A stretch of 64,000 bases of DNA, taken from Nocardiopsis eucommiae. Lineage in GTDB: Bacteria; Actinomycetota; Actinomycetes; Streptosporangiales; Streptosporangiaceae. The stretch's first letter is position 1. Every line of letters starts with the position of its first letter. The notes under the pieces were generated by a model. It worked only from the letters and a program-made list of their open reading frames with translations. It was not told the origin of the DNA and made no database searches. The stretch spans positions 4,278,001 through 4,342,000 of the forward strand of contig CP074402.1 in assembly GCA_018388625.1 (NCBI GenBank). Reading direction: 5' to 3'. Made by a program: the position numbers and the translations under genes. Shown piece by piece: positions 18,900 to 25,938 of this stretch.

Positions 18900-19511
18900 G
18901 TGAGAGCGCCGGTCGGGGAAGGGAAGCAGCGTCTCCTGGAGGCGCTGTTCGAGGAGTTCGGCCAGAACGGCCCCAGCCCGAACCTGTCGATGCGGCAGGT
19001 GGCGGAGCGACTCGGCGTGCACCACACGTTGCTGACGTACCACTTCGGATCGCGGCCGGGTCTGCTGCGTGCCGTGCTACTGGAGGCGCGCCGCCGCGAC
19101 AACCTGGTCATCGCCGCGACCGGCGACGAACTCGGGTTCGTCGCCCTGTGCAGGGCCGTGTGGAGCTTCTACTCGGACCCGGCGCACGAGGACCGTACGC
19201 ACGCCTTCTTCCACCTGGTCGGGCTCGCGGTCTACGAGCGGGAGGCGTTCCAGGAGCTCGTCGTCGACATCGACCACCTGGAGCGTCTTCTCGAAGCGGC
19301 GGCGCTGCGCGACGGAGCCATGGAGACCGATGCCAGGCAGCAGAGCATCATCGCGACCGCGTGCCTGCGAGGGCTGCTGCTGCAAAGGCTGCTGAGCCCG
19401 ACCTCCGAGGTCGACGCCGCAGCCGAACGCTTCATCACCTCGCTGGCGGCGTTCGAGGGAGAGGGCCACGCACCGTCTACCGCCGTGGGCCAGACACCGA
19501 CCGGGCAGTAG
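18900..19511 (+). CDS. TetR-family transcriptional regulator
   Basis: 203 residues. The N-terminal helix-turn-helix is LSMRQVAERLGVHHTLLTYH followed by FGSRPGLLRAVL, a typical TetR recognition region. The rest is an all-helical ligand-binding and dimerisation domain. GTG 18900 has an excellent AAAGGAGG ribosome site four bases away. It faces the esterase/MFS pair, and the two dyad sites in its promoter are the likely operators. Ligand unknown. Confidence 0.9.
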   Translation: MRAPVGEGKQRLLEALFEEFGQNGPSPNLSMRQVAERLGVHHTLLTYHFGSRPGLLRAVLLEARRRDNLVIAATGDELGFVALCRAVWSFYSDPAHEDRTHAFFHLVGLAVYEREAFQELVVDIDHLERLLEAAALRDGAMETDARQQSIIATACLRGLLLQRLLSPTSEVDAAAERFITSLAAFEGEGHAPSTAVGQTPTGQ

Positions 19512-19734
19512 ATCGGGGCCACGATCGCACCAGCGAACGGGCCCGTTCACGGGCGCCCGGAGCAGGTGCGGAGTGACCTCGCGCTTCGGCTCAGGTCGCC
19601 GTCCTCCGCCCGCCCGGTAGCAGTGGAACGGTGACGCCACGTACCTACGATCACTGACGCCACAGTGTGATGCCTGTGTCCAGCAAGCTCGGCACCGCCC
19701 CGACTGCTCACTGTGTTGGGCCAGGCCACTTCGT

Positions 19735-19902
19735 TCAGGGACGTACGGCCGCCACGAACGCCTTCCACTCAGCAGCGGACACTTCGAGATGACACAGGTT
19801 GCGGTTCTGTGTGTCGCGCACCGCTGCACCCTCCTCGGTGGCACGGGCCTCCACGCAGTTGGCACCGTTGGCGCTGTAGCTCGACTTTTGCCACTCGACC
19901 AT
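19735..19902 (-). CDS. DUF397 protein (copy 1)
   Basis: 55-residue protein: MVEWQKSSYSANGANCVEAR, ATEEGAAVRDTQNR, then EWKAFVAAVRP. These are the DUF397 hallmarks (W-KSSYS, C-VE, VRD-T). DUF397 proteins partner XRE-DUF5753 regulators in WhiJ-type systems. The ribosome site AAGGAGGAGG and the bases GAATTCCGATG before the start match those of copy 2, 45 bases upstream, so the two are a recent duplication in one transcript. Confidence 0.85.
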   Translation of the reverse strand: MVEWQKSSYSANGANCVEARATEEGAAVRDTQNRNLCHLEVSAAEWKAFVAAVRP

Positions 19903-19947
19903 CGGAATTCCTCCTCCTTCTTCCTCAGCAGGCCCGGAGAGCGGGCT

Positions 19948-20118
19948 CTAGTTGGCGCTCACCGTGTCGAGGAGCGCGGACCACTCATCAGCACCAAAGG
20001 TGAGGTGGCCGAGTTCCCTATTCTGTGTGTCGCGCACGGCAGCTCCGCTCTGATACTCCCGGGCTTCTACGCAGTTCTGGGAACCTGAGCTGTAAGTCGA
20101 CTTGCGCCAGCCCGTCAT
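19948..20118 (-). CDS. DUF397 protein (copy 2)
   Basis: 56 residues: MTGWRKSTYSSGSQNCVEAR, GAAVRDTQNRELGHL, then EWSALLDTVSAN. Same family and likely role as copy 1, which follows it. ATG 20118 overlaps the stop of a 35-codon frame (ATGA), so translation may be coupled to that small upstream ORF. Confidence 0.85.
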   Translation of the reverse strand: MTGWRKSTYSSGSQNCVEAREYQSGAAVRDTQNRELGHLTFGADEWSALLDTVSAN

Positions 20119-20222
20119 CGGAATTCCTCCGCTTTCGTCCCATCAAGTTCAGCGTTGCATCCAGGGAGCGAGCTCCCTGGATCCCAGTAGACCAGCAGCG
20201 ACTTCTCGATCGCCTTGACCAC
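20115..20222 (-). CDS. small ORF coupled to DUF397 copy 2
   Basis: 35 residues from GTG 20222: MVKAIEKSLLVYWDPGSSL, then PGCNAELDGTKAEEFR. AGGG lies seven bases before the start and the stop overlaps the next gene as ATGA. A 10-bp perfect inverted repeat (20160-20181) falls inside it. No family recognised. It could be a real leader or partner peptide, or the decayed end of another gene. Confidence 0.35.
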   Translation of the reverse strand: MVKAIEKSLLVYWDPGSSLPGCNAELDGTKAEEFR

Positions 20223-20383
20223 GATCTCACCCTCTCAGGTACTTGGGGAAGAGCGAGTTCTGAGGCCATTGAGCACCGTGGCGATGAGGCAGATGGGGTG
20301 ATTGTTGTGCACGATACTTTCAGGCCCTTTGGTCCTGGAGTTGCACTTTCTCTACAGGTAGCCTGAACAGGCACAACACGAAC

Positions 20384-20414
20384 CGGACCTCGCCAATATC
20401 CCTGGCGAGGTCCG
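20384..20414. terminator. hairpin terminator between DUF397 copies 2 and 3
   Basis: Perfect 12-bp inverted repeat CGGACCTCGCCA / TGGCGAGGTCCG with a 7-base loop, just after the stop of DUF397 copy 3 on the - strand. Confidence 0.7.
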
Positions 20415-20426
20415 ATTCACTTCGCC

Positions 20427-20603
20427 TCAGAGGCGCACAGCCTCCACGAACGCCTTCCACTCAGGAGCAGGCGCCTCCAGGTGACCCAGGTTGCAGTTCT
20501 GGGTGTCGCGCACCGCAGCGCCCTGCTCGCTGGCACGAGCCTCCACGCAGTGGCCACCGCTGCCGTTGCTGTAGGAGGACTTGGCCCACTCTTCAGTCAT
20601 CAT
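20427..20603 (-). CDS. DUF397 protein (copy 3)
   Basis: 58 residues from ATG 20603: MMTEEWAKSSYSNGSGGHC, VEARASEQGAAVRDTQNC, then EWKAFVEAVRL. DUF397 pattern complete. It is the last gene of the XRE-DUF397-DUF397 unit and ends just before a strong hairpin. The ribosome site is weak, suggesting reliance on upstream translation or a lower level. Confidence 0.82.
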   Translation of the reverse strand: MMTEEWAKSSYSNGSGGHCVEARASEQGAAVRDTQNCNLGHLEAPAPEWKAFVEAVRL

Positions 20604-20691
20604 GTGAAGCTGCCTCGAATCTCTTCCATCCATGGTCCTGACGCTGACACCGGAATGGCGGACCCTGGCGAAGTCCGGCCTATGTGCCCAG

Positions 20692-20877
20692 CTAGGAGAT
20701 CGCAGCCCTCAGGAAGGCCGTCCACTCTGCTGATGGAGTGTCGAGGTGCCCCAGGGAGCGGTTCTCCGTGTCTCGCACGAGAACGGTTCTCCCCTCAGCC
20801 ACCTCAACACAACTCCCGTTGGCTGTGCTGAAACTGCTCTTGTGCCACGCACGCTGCTGTTGCTCTGAACTACTCAT
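20692..20877 (-). CDS. DUF397 protein (copy 4), coupled to the XRE regulator
   Basis: 61 residues: MSSSEQQQRAWHKSSFS, NGSCVEVAEGRTVLVRDTEN, then EWTAFLRAAIS. ATG 20877 overlaps the end of the XRE gene (its TAG is inside ATGAGTAG), so it is the cognate small partner of that regulator, the arrangement seen in WhiJ-like loci. Confidence 0.87.
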   Translation of the reverse strand: MSSSEQQQRAWHKSSFSTANGSCVEVAEGRTVLVRDTENRSLGHLDTPSAEWTAFLRAAIS

Positions 20878-21682
20878 CAAGCTCTTCCTTGACCTTCCTG
20901 ATGAACTCTGCGGACTGCCCCGGCGACAGGGCCTCAGCCTGGACAGCGCTGAACACTGCCAGACAGGCCTGTACCTTGCGACTGTCGTCCATCAGAAGCT
21001 CACCTTGCTGATGCTCAGCCGACGCCACCATCGGCTTATCCGCGAAGGAATATACGCGGAACGAGCCAGAAGCACCCGGATGAGACCCCGGATTGGGTGG
21101 CACCACCTGTAGTCGTACTACCCGCTTCTCCATGAGCATCAGCACACGAGCGAGCTGTGTGGACAGGATCCTGCGGCTGCCGATCACGCGCGTAACGGCA
21201 GTCGCTTCCAAGACCATGTAGATCAAGGGTGGGTTGCTCTCCAGAATCACCTGCCGCCTCATCCGAGCCTTGACCATCTCCGCCAGCTCCGCTGCGCTGA
21301 CTCCAGGAGACGTGTCACGGTTCGCAGCGCGCGCGTAATCCTCGGTCTGGATCAGGCCGGGCACCACCTGGCTCTGATATTCCCGAAGCTCGGTCATCAT
21401 CCGTTCCAGCTGCTCTACCTCTGGATACCACGAGGGAACGGCTGCTGCTTCGTGCGCCCCCTTCCACGCGCGGTGGACTACACCCGGACTCTCAAGGGCT
21501 TGGTCTATATTTCGAGCCATCGATTCGGACATTGCCCGCGTCCCCTTCTCCCACGAGGAGAGTGTGGAGGGGACGACGTTCAGGGCGCTGGCCAGGTCCT
21601 TCTGCTTGACGTCGGCATTAGCGCGGACCTTCCTTAGCACACTTCCAAGCTCTACCAGTTCGGGCTTGAGGGAGCGAGACAT
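20870..21682 (-). CDS. XRE-family regulator with DUF5753 domain (WhiJ-like)
   Basis: 270 residues. N-terminal helix-turn-helix KDLASALNVVPSTLSSWEKG (residues 27-46), followed by a DUF5753 domain: YPEVEQLERMMTELREYQ, VVPGLIQTEDYARA, ARMRRQVIL, then VVRLQVVPPNPG. Such proteins repress developmental or metabolic genes together with a DUF397 partner. The gene faces an ATPase-fold gene across a 245-base region that contains two palindromes and the likely operator. Confidence 0.92.
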   Translation of the reverse strand: MSRSLKPELVELGSVLRKVRANADVKQKDLASALNVVPSTLSSWEKGTRAMSESMARNIDQALESPGVVHRAWKGAHEAAAVPSWYPEVEQLERMMTELREYQSQVVPGLIQTEDYARAANRDTSPGVSAAELAEMVKARMRRQVILESNPPLIYMVLEATAVTRVIGSRRILSTQLARVLMLMEKRVVRLQVVPPNPGSHPGASGSFRVYSFADKPMVASAEHQQGELLMDDSRKVQACLAVFSAVQAEALSPGQSAEFIRKVKEELDE

Positions 21683-21728
21683 TGGACTCCTGATTCACCG
21701 TGATGTCTACCCGGTGCACCAATTCTGC

Positions 21729-21770
21729 GTGAAGTCTTCACCAAGGTCCACTCACTTCACGTAATCGTGA
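21729..21770. promoter_or_regulatory. two dyads upstream of the XRE regulator
   Basis: GTGAAGtCTTCAC (21729-21741) and TCACGTAATCGTGA (21757-21770) are near-perfect palindromes, centres 28 bases apart, both built on a GTGA/TCAC half-site. The position between divergent genes makes them the best operator candidates for the XRE protein. Confidence 0.5.
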
Positions 21771-21926
21771 CCGCTCAGTGATGTCCCTAGCGCAGAGCGT
21801 GTTCGATCTTTCATGGTGGGTTCGAGACGCCAATCGGTGTCCGGAAATCCCAAAACCCCCGGCGGCCCAAGCCAAAAGTGGCCACCCGGAGTTAGAGCCC
21901 ACCCCGAAGCCCCCGAGGTGAGACAT

Positions 21927-22397
21927 ATGCGATCTATCCATAATTATCCCAGGGCGCCAATCGTCCATTTCGGGCGATATCCCCGTGCGCTCCTGTTCTC
22001 CGAACCCGCCCGCCACGGCATCCTGCTCGGACCCACCCGCGAGTACCGGCCCCTGTCCTCCTGGTGCCGGAACATGCTTCCCGTTCAGGGCACCCGGCTG
22101 GCACGGATCGCACGCATCCTCGTCTCCAACGCCCACCAGCACTCCCGGTCGGGGCTGCCTGGTGGAACCGTCCGCGTGATCCTGGACCAGACGCTCCTCC
22201 CGCTCCCCCGCCTGTACGTCACCGACCAGGGACCGCGAAAAGCGACCTCGCCCGACTACCCGCAGTTGAACCCCGGCGCAAGCACGTCCGGGCTGGCGGT
22301 CCTCAACCACCTCGCCCTCTCCTGGACCCCCTCTTGGACCTGGGACGGCCACCGCATCCAGCAGACCACCGTCGAGGTCGTCCTCGACCTCAGCTGA
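21927..22397 (+). CDS. HATPase-fold protein, possible anti-sigma-factor-type kinase (ATPase 1)
   Basis: About 156 residues from ATG 21927; an in-frame ATG at 21813 would add 38 low-complexity residues. RIARILVSNAHQHSRSG fits the N-box (Asn-His) of GHKL ATPases, and VTDQGPRK fits the G1 box. The C-terminal part is short for the family and the glycine-rich lid is poorly conserved, so ATP binding is uncertain. It is divergent from the XRE gene, as ATPase genes often are in WhiJ-type loci. Confidence 0.6.
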   Translation: MRSIHNYPRAPIVHFGRYPRALLFSEPARHGILLGPTREYRPLSSWCRNMLPVQGTRLARIARILVSNAHQHSRSGLPGGTVRVILDQTLLPLPRLYVTDQGPRKATSPDYPQLNPGASTSGLAVLNHLALSWTPSWTWDGHRIQQTTVEVVLDLS

Positions 22398-22794
22398 CAC
22401 ACGAGTCACCTCTGGCTCGAAGCACCCCCAGAAACAGAACCGAAGGCCGAGCACCCTGCGCGAAGCCCGTGCCCTCAGCTCACGCCATCAACCCACGACA
22501 ACCTTCAGGAGAGCCGGTCGAACATGAACGCTGACCACTTGTCGCCCCGACCAGAGCGGCGCACCCGAGCGTCCGCAAATCCGTGCACCCAGGTGCACGC
22601 CTTCACCACGAACACTCACAGCCCTGCCCGATGCAGCACCCCTCAGTCATCTCAGGAACCGGTGGTCCCCTCGCCCCGGCGGCCGATCGACTCCATCCCC
22701 ATGCAGGTCCTGGGGTTCGTCCTGGCCGGGCTGCGACGGTTGGCGGTGGCCACGTGAGCGGCGTTTTCTCCCCGAACTCGCCCACCGCGAGGCC
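22398..22794. other. 397-base gap; weak 77-codon frame only
   Basis: A frame from ATG 22524 to 22757 reads MNADHLSPRPERRTRAS and ends LGFVLAGLRRLAVAT. It has no clear ribosome site and a poor coding appearance, so it is not called. Nothing else is seen apart from a possible promoter for the operon that begins at 22795. Confidence 0.3.
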
Positions 22795-23319
22795 ATGGTC
22801 CCGTTGGCGAGCTTCATCAAGCCGTTCCACGCTCACTACTTCTCCCGGACCGTGGGCACCCCGTTTCGTAAGCGCAAGTACGCCTTCGCCGGTCTCCCCA
22901 GCCTGATGCCCCTGGTGCGGGCGTTCCTGGACACCAGCGCCGCCGAACGCTCCCCCGACTTCCGGTTCGTGTTCACGCTGCTGGGGTCGGAGTTGGCGAA
23001 CAACTCCATCGCGCACTCTCTGTCGAGTGAGCACGGCAGCACCTACACGCTCACCGTCGATCGAGGTGCGACCGGGATGACGTTGATCTGCCAGGACCAG
23101 GGCGCCCGGCACCCCATGGAGCCTGGGCCGTTCACCGCGGCTGACCTGGACACTCTCGACCCCGATGCGGGTCCCGGCAGCGGCCGGGGTCTGGGGCTGG
23201 TCAGCGCGTTGGCGGACCGGTGGGGAGACAACGGCAACCCGAAGTTCCGACAGGTCTGGTTCCACCTCTCCTACGACCTCACCGATAACCCGTGGACCCG
23301 GATCGAAGGAGAGCAGTGA
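22795..23319 (+). CDS. HATPase-fold protein (ATPase 2)
   Basis: 174 residues, RsbW/SpoIIAB-like GHKL ATPase fold. LGSELANNSIAHS is the N box, LICQDQGARHP the G1 box, and GPGSGRGLGLVSALADRWG the G2 box and lid. This is the best-conserved of the three ATPase-fold proteins here. Its stop overlaps the next start as TGATG. First gene of a five-gene, tightly coupled operon. Confidence 0.8.
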   Translation: MVPLASFIKPFHAHYFSRTVGTPFRKRKYAFAGLPSLMPLVRAFLDTSAAERSPDFRFVFTLLGSELANNSIAHSLSSEHGSTYTLTVDRGATGMTLICQDQGARHPMEPGPFTAADLDTLDPDAGPGSGRGLGLVSALADRWGDNGNPKFRQVWFHLSYDLTDNPWTRIEGEQ

Positions 23320-23840
23320 TGTTGGACATCGCCACCAGGGACCTGCTCGCGACCGCCGAGGACGCGTTGGCCGCCCCCGCTCATCTGACTCCCGCGCAGG
23401 TGGACGTGTGGCACAACCACACCCTGCGCAACCGCATCCCCCTGATCCTGGAAGCCTTGCGCATCGCCCGCGAACAGAGCGACGCCGAACGGGCGATGCA
23501 GCTCATCGACCAGGCCATCCACGACTACCCCGCACCCACCCGGGTACCCGGCAACAGGCCAGTAGCGGGAACCGTTCCGAAGCTGAACAAGCCCCACTCG
23601 GAGTCGCTGCCGGTCCCCGAACCCGTCCTCTGCACCCTGCTGCACAAGCACTGGAACATGACCGTCGAAGGCCAGGTCCCCAACGAAACCTTCGTGGCCC
23701 GCCGCCCCCTCGGATGGACCGGTGACGGCGACCCCTACGAGCGCATCACCGCACCCAACCGCACCGAACTCCTACGGCTGCTCGCCCACCGCCACCTCGG
23801 AGTCCACAGGAGCGATCCGGAACCTCCACCCGCAGCCTGA
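23319..23840 (+). CDS. hypothetical protein, coupled to ATPase 2
   Basis: 173 residues from ATG 23319 (TGATG overlap with the previous stop). The first 75 residues are helical (LDIATRDLLATAEDALAAP, RIPLILEALRIAREQSDAER), followed by a Pro-rich linker and a C-terminal domain with LLHKHWNMTVEGQVP, RRPLGWTGDGDPYERI and ELLRLLAHRHL. No family recognised. Coupling to an ATPase suggests a partner or substrate protein of the same regulatory unit. Confidence 0.7.
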   Translation: MLDIATRDLLATAEDALAAPAHLTPAQVDVWHNHTLRNRIPLILEALRIAREQSDAERAMQLIDQAIHDYPAPTRVPGNRPVAGTVPKLNKPHSESLPVPEPVLCTLLHKHWNMTVEGQVPNETFVARRPLGWTGDGDPYERITAPNRTELLRLLAHRHLGVHRSDPEPPPAA

Positions 23841-23939
23841 GAGGTCCCGAAGCGTTCCATGAAAAAGCTCTGGCGGGTGAGCCAACACCCCCAGAGCAGG
23901 CCGACAAGCACCACCGTTCAAGAGAAAGCGATTGCCGAC

Positions 23940-24497
23940 ATGGCCATTGTGCCGCACACGCACGCCCCGGACCACACGATCAACCGGCCCGACAACGAGC
24001 ACCGGTGGCAGAGTCGCGTCTACCCCGGTCAGCTCTCCGAGGCCCGTCAGGTCCGCACCGACCTGCACACCGACCTCGCCACTCTGCTCACCCTGCCAGT
24101 CGAAGCGAGGGAGAGCATGGTGTTGTGCGTGAGCGAGATGTTCGCCAACGCCTGCGACCACTCCCGTTCCGGACAGGACCCCGAGGGGAGGGTGGTCCGC
24201 ACCCTGGACACGCCTCGCCCGAGGACGGTCCGGATCTCGGTCATCGACGACGGCACCCGCACCGACGCCTCCTCGGACTCCTCCCCGAAGGTCCCGCGCA
24301 GGCGTACCCGGAAGGAGTGGGATCAGGCCGAGCGCGGCCGGGGCCTTCTCCTGCTCGGTCACCTCGCCACCCGATGGGGGTTCCGGCCGGTGCTGGACTT
24401 CCCGTTCTGCGCCGGGCTGGGCACCGTCATCTGGGCCGAGTTCACCCTTCCCGTGCTGAACTGCGGCGGCGACTCCGCTGGTGGGAGTGCCCTGTGA
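23940..24497 (+). CDS. HATPase-fold protein (ATPase 3)
   Basis: 185 residues from ATG 23940; an in-frame ATG at 23859 is possible. FPGQ-like strand start (VYPGQLSEARQVRTDLHTDL), N box VSEMFANACDHSRSG, G1 box ISVIDDGTRTD, and G2 region AERGRGLLLLGHLATRWGF mark a serine-kinase-type GHKL domain of the actinobacterial anti-sigma class. Its end overlaps the next start by GTGA. Several such ATPases commonly surround XRE/DUF397 pairs. Confidence 0.8.
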   Translation: MAIVPHTHAPDHTINRPDNEHRWQSRVYPGQLSEARQVRTDLHTDLATLLTLPVEARESMVLCVSEMFANACDHSRSGQDPEGRVVRTLDTPRPRTVRISVIDDGTRTDASSDSSPKVPRRRTRKEWDQAERGRGLLLLGHLATRWGFRPVLDFPFCAGLGTVIWAEFTLPVLNCGGDSAGGSAL

Positions 24498-24706
24498 CCG
24501 GTCACGAACTCGATCCCGGGGTGCGGTCGGTCCTGACCGCACCCCGAGGCCACCGCTTCCCCCTCACCGCCGCGCGTCCACTGCGGGCCGTCCCGAATCC
24601 ACCCGCGTCACCGGAGTCACCTGCGCCCCCGCAGCCGCTCCAGGTCGAAACTCCCCAGGACCGGTACGCACGCCTGCTGCGCCAAATGCAGGGCAACCCC
24701 GGGTGA
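24494..24706 (+). CDS. small Pro-rich hypothetical protein
   Basis: 70 residues from GTG 24494 (GTGA overlap with ATPase 3). VTGHELDPGVRSVL then a Pro-rich middle (NPPASPESPAPPQPLQ) and a C-terminal helix QDRYARLLRQMQGNPG. It overlaps the next gene by four bases too. No family recognised; the overlaps at both ends support real translation. Confidence 0.55.
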   Translation: MTGHELDPGVRSVLTAPRGHRFPLTAARPLRAVPNPPASPESPAPPQPLQVETPQDRYARLLRQMQGNPG

Positions 24707-24969
24707 CCCACATGCTCGAACACGGTCCGGTGCCGCACTGGATGCTCGTGGCTCGCCAACAGCGTGAACAGAGGGCGAGGGAGGCCCGGGAAGCCGATGC
24801 CTCCGCTCGGGCCGAACCAGAACCCGTTCTTCCCAGGGGCCGCCACCGCGCACCCCGCCGGTGGTGGGGATGGCCCGCCACCGCCATCAGCTCCACGCTC
24901 TTCCTGGGACTCATCACCCTGGAGACCGTGGGGCGGAACCTGACCCACGCCATCGGCATCCTGGCCTGA
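24703..24969 (+). CDS. small single-pass membrane protein
   Basis: 88 residues from GTG 24703 (GTGA overlap); ATG 24712 is an alternative. Residues 10-35 are charged and helical (VARQQREQRAREAREAD), then a basic stretch and a C-terminal hydrophobic helix (AISSTLFLGLITLETVG). Last gene of the ATPase operon; its stop is 14 bases before the terminator that adjoins the CRISPR array. Confidence 0.6.
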   Translation: MTHMLEHGPVPHWMLVARQQREQRAREAREADASARAEPEPVLPRGRHRAPRRWWGWPATAISSTLFLGLITLETVGRNLTHAIGILA

Positions 24970-24983
24970 CCCGGTGAGGAGAC

Positions 24984-25015
24984 GGGGCCGGGCGACGAAG
25001 CCGTCGCCCGGCCCC
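24984..25015. terminator. strong bidirectional hairpin at the CRISPR trailer end
   Basis: Perfect 14-bp stem GGGGCCGGGCGACG / CGTCGCCCGGCCCC with a 4-base loop AAGC. It ends the rightward ATPase operon. Its last four bases are also the first bases of the degenerate terminal CRISPR repeat, so it would stop leftward CRISPR transcription too. Confidence 0.8.
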
Positions 25016-25663
25016 GATCCCCGCGTGCGCGGGGAGCAGGCCTCGGTGCCCTACCCGCTCGCGGAGTGGGGCGGGCCGGTGGGTCCATCCCCGCGTGTGC
25101 GGGGAGCAGGCAGCGGGCAGGGACAGGTTGCGGTTGCCCTTGGGTCCATCCCCGCGTGCGCGGGGAGCAGCAACACGCTGCCCAGCTACTCCGGGCTCCC
25201 CCAGGGTCCATCCCCGCGTGCGCGGGGAGCAGCTCGCCCTGGTCGAGTTCGTAGGCCCGGTCGAGGGTCCATCCCCGCGTGCGCGGGGAGCAGTCCCCGC
25301 TGGCGGGGTCTTCGTAGTAGCGGCCGGGTCCATCCCCGCGTGCGCGGGGAGCAGCCACACAGGCGGCTTGGTGGGAGGATGGGCCCGGGGCCATCCCCGC
25401 GTGCGCGGGGAGCAGACGGTGATGATGTCAAAGGCGTGTTCCGCGTCGGGGCCATCCCCGCGTGCGCGGGGAGCAGTCGTCCGAGCGCCGTTCGCGGCAC
25501 TCCGGGCAGGGTCCATCCCCGCGTGCGCGGGGAGCAGTCCGCGCGCTCGCGGTTGAAGCCCAGCCCACCACATCGGGTCCATCCCCGCGTGCGCGGGGAG
25601 CAGGAGCAACGGTTGAAGCAATAGTGGGAGCGCGGGGTCCATCCCCGCGTGCGCGGGGAGCAG
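25012..25663 (-). CRISPR. type I-E CRISPR array, 11 repeats and 10 spacers, no cas genes in window
   Basis: 28-base repeats, read on the - strand CTGCTCCCCGCG...GGGGATGGACC, at 25012, 25082, 25143, 25205, 25266, 25327, 25388, 25449, 25510, 25576 and 25636 (start positions). The unit at 25012 is degenerate at its trailer side, 25082 carries GTGTGC for GTGCGC, and 25388 and 25449 share a T-to-G change. Spacers in that order are 42, 33, 34, 33, 33, 33, 33, 33, 38 and 32 bases. The repeat form and the A/T-richer flank at 25664 onward place the leader on the right, so transcription is leftward and the right-hand spacers are youngest. Confidence 0.97.
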
Positions 25664-25938
25664 TCTCTTTGACCTGCGCGTTTGTCAGCGGAAAGTCGCC
25701 AAATCTGCAAGTTGTTGAGAAACAGACATTTCACCCATCCGCGTGGCGACCTCTCCCGCTCTTTCTACCGCCCATCCGGCACTCACGACTACTCCGCTCC
25801 GCAGTCAACACCTACACAACGGGCGCGGGACAATGTGTCTCCGCATCGAAAGACCGGCTGGACCAAGCACCATTGACCGGACGGAGGGACGTACCCAGTC
25901 GGGCACGCCCCTCCCACCTTCTCCCCACCTGCGGCCGG
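25664..25938 (-). promoter_or_regulatory. probable CRISPR leader
   Basis: Read leftward, the bases next to the first repeat are GCAGGTCAAAGAGA, and before that a run of A/T-rich sequence (TCTGTTTCTCAACAACTTG, CAGATTTGGCGAC) stands out from the GC-rich surroundings. This is what type I-E leaders of actinomycetes look like. It would hold the pre-crRNA promoter. No other gene is seen here if ctaG ends at 25939. Confidence 0.65.

Noticed and set aside
21738..22454. 238-codon - strand frame opposite ATPase 1
   Set aside because: Antisense shadow; the + strand frame carries GHKL-type motifs.
24914..25734. Several open frames across the CRISPR array
   Set aside because: They are repeats of PRARGDGP- and CSPRTRGW-type peptides created by the 28-base repeat, not proteins.
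25812..25938. C-terminal extension of CtaG to 25812
   Set aside because: The added residues are Arg/Pro-rich, unlike the family, and one missing base at 25974-25977 gives a natural end at 25939 and leaves room for the CRISPR leader.
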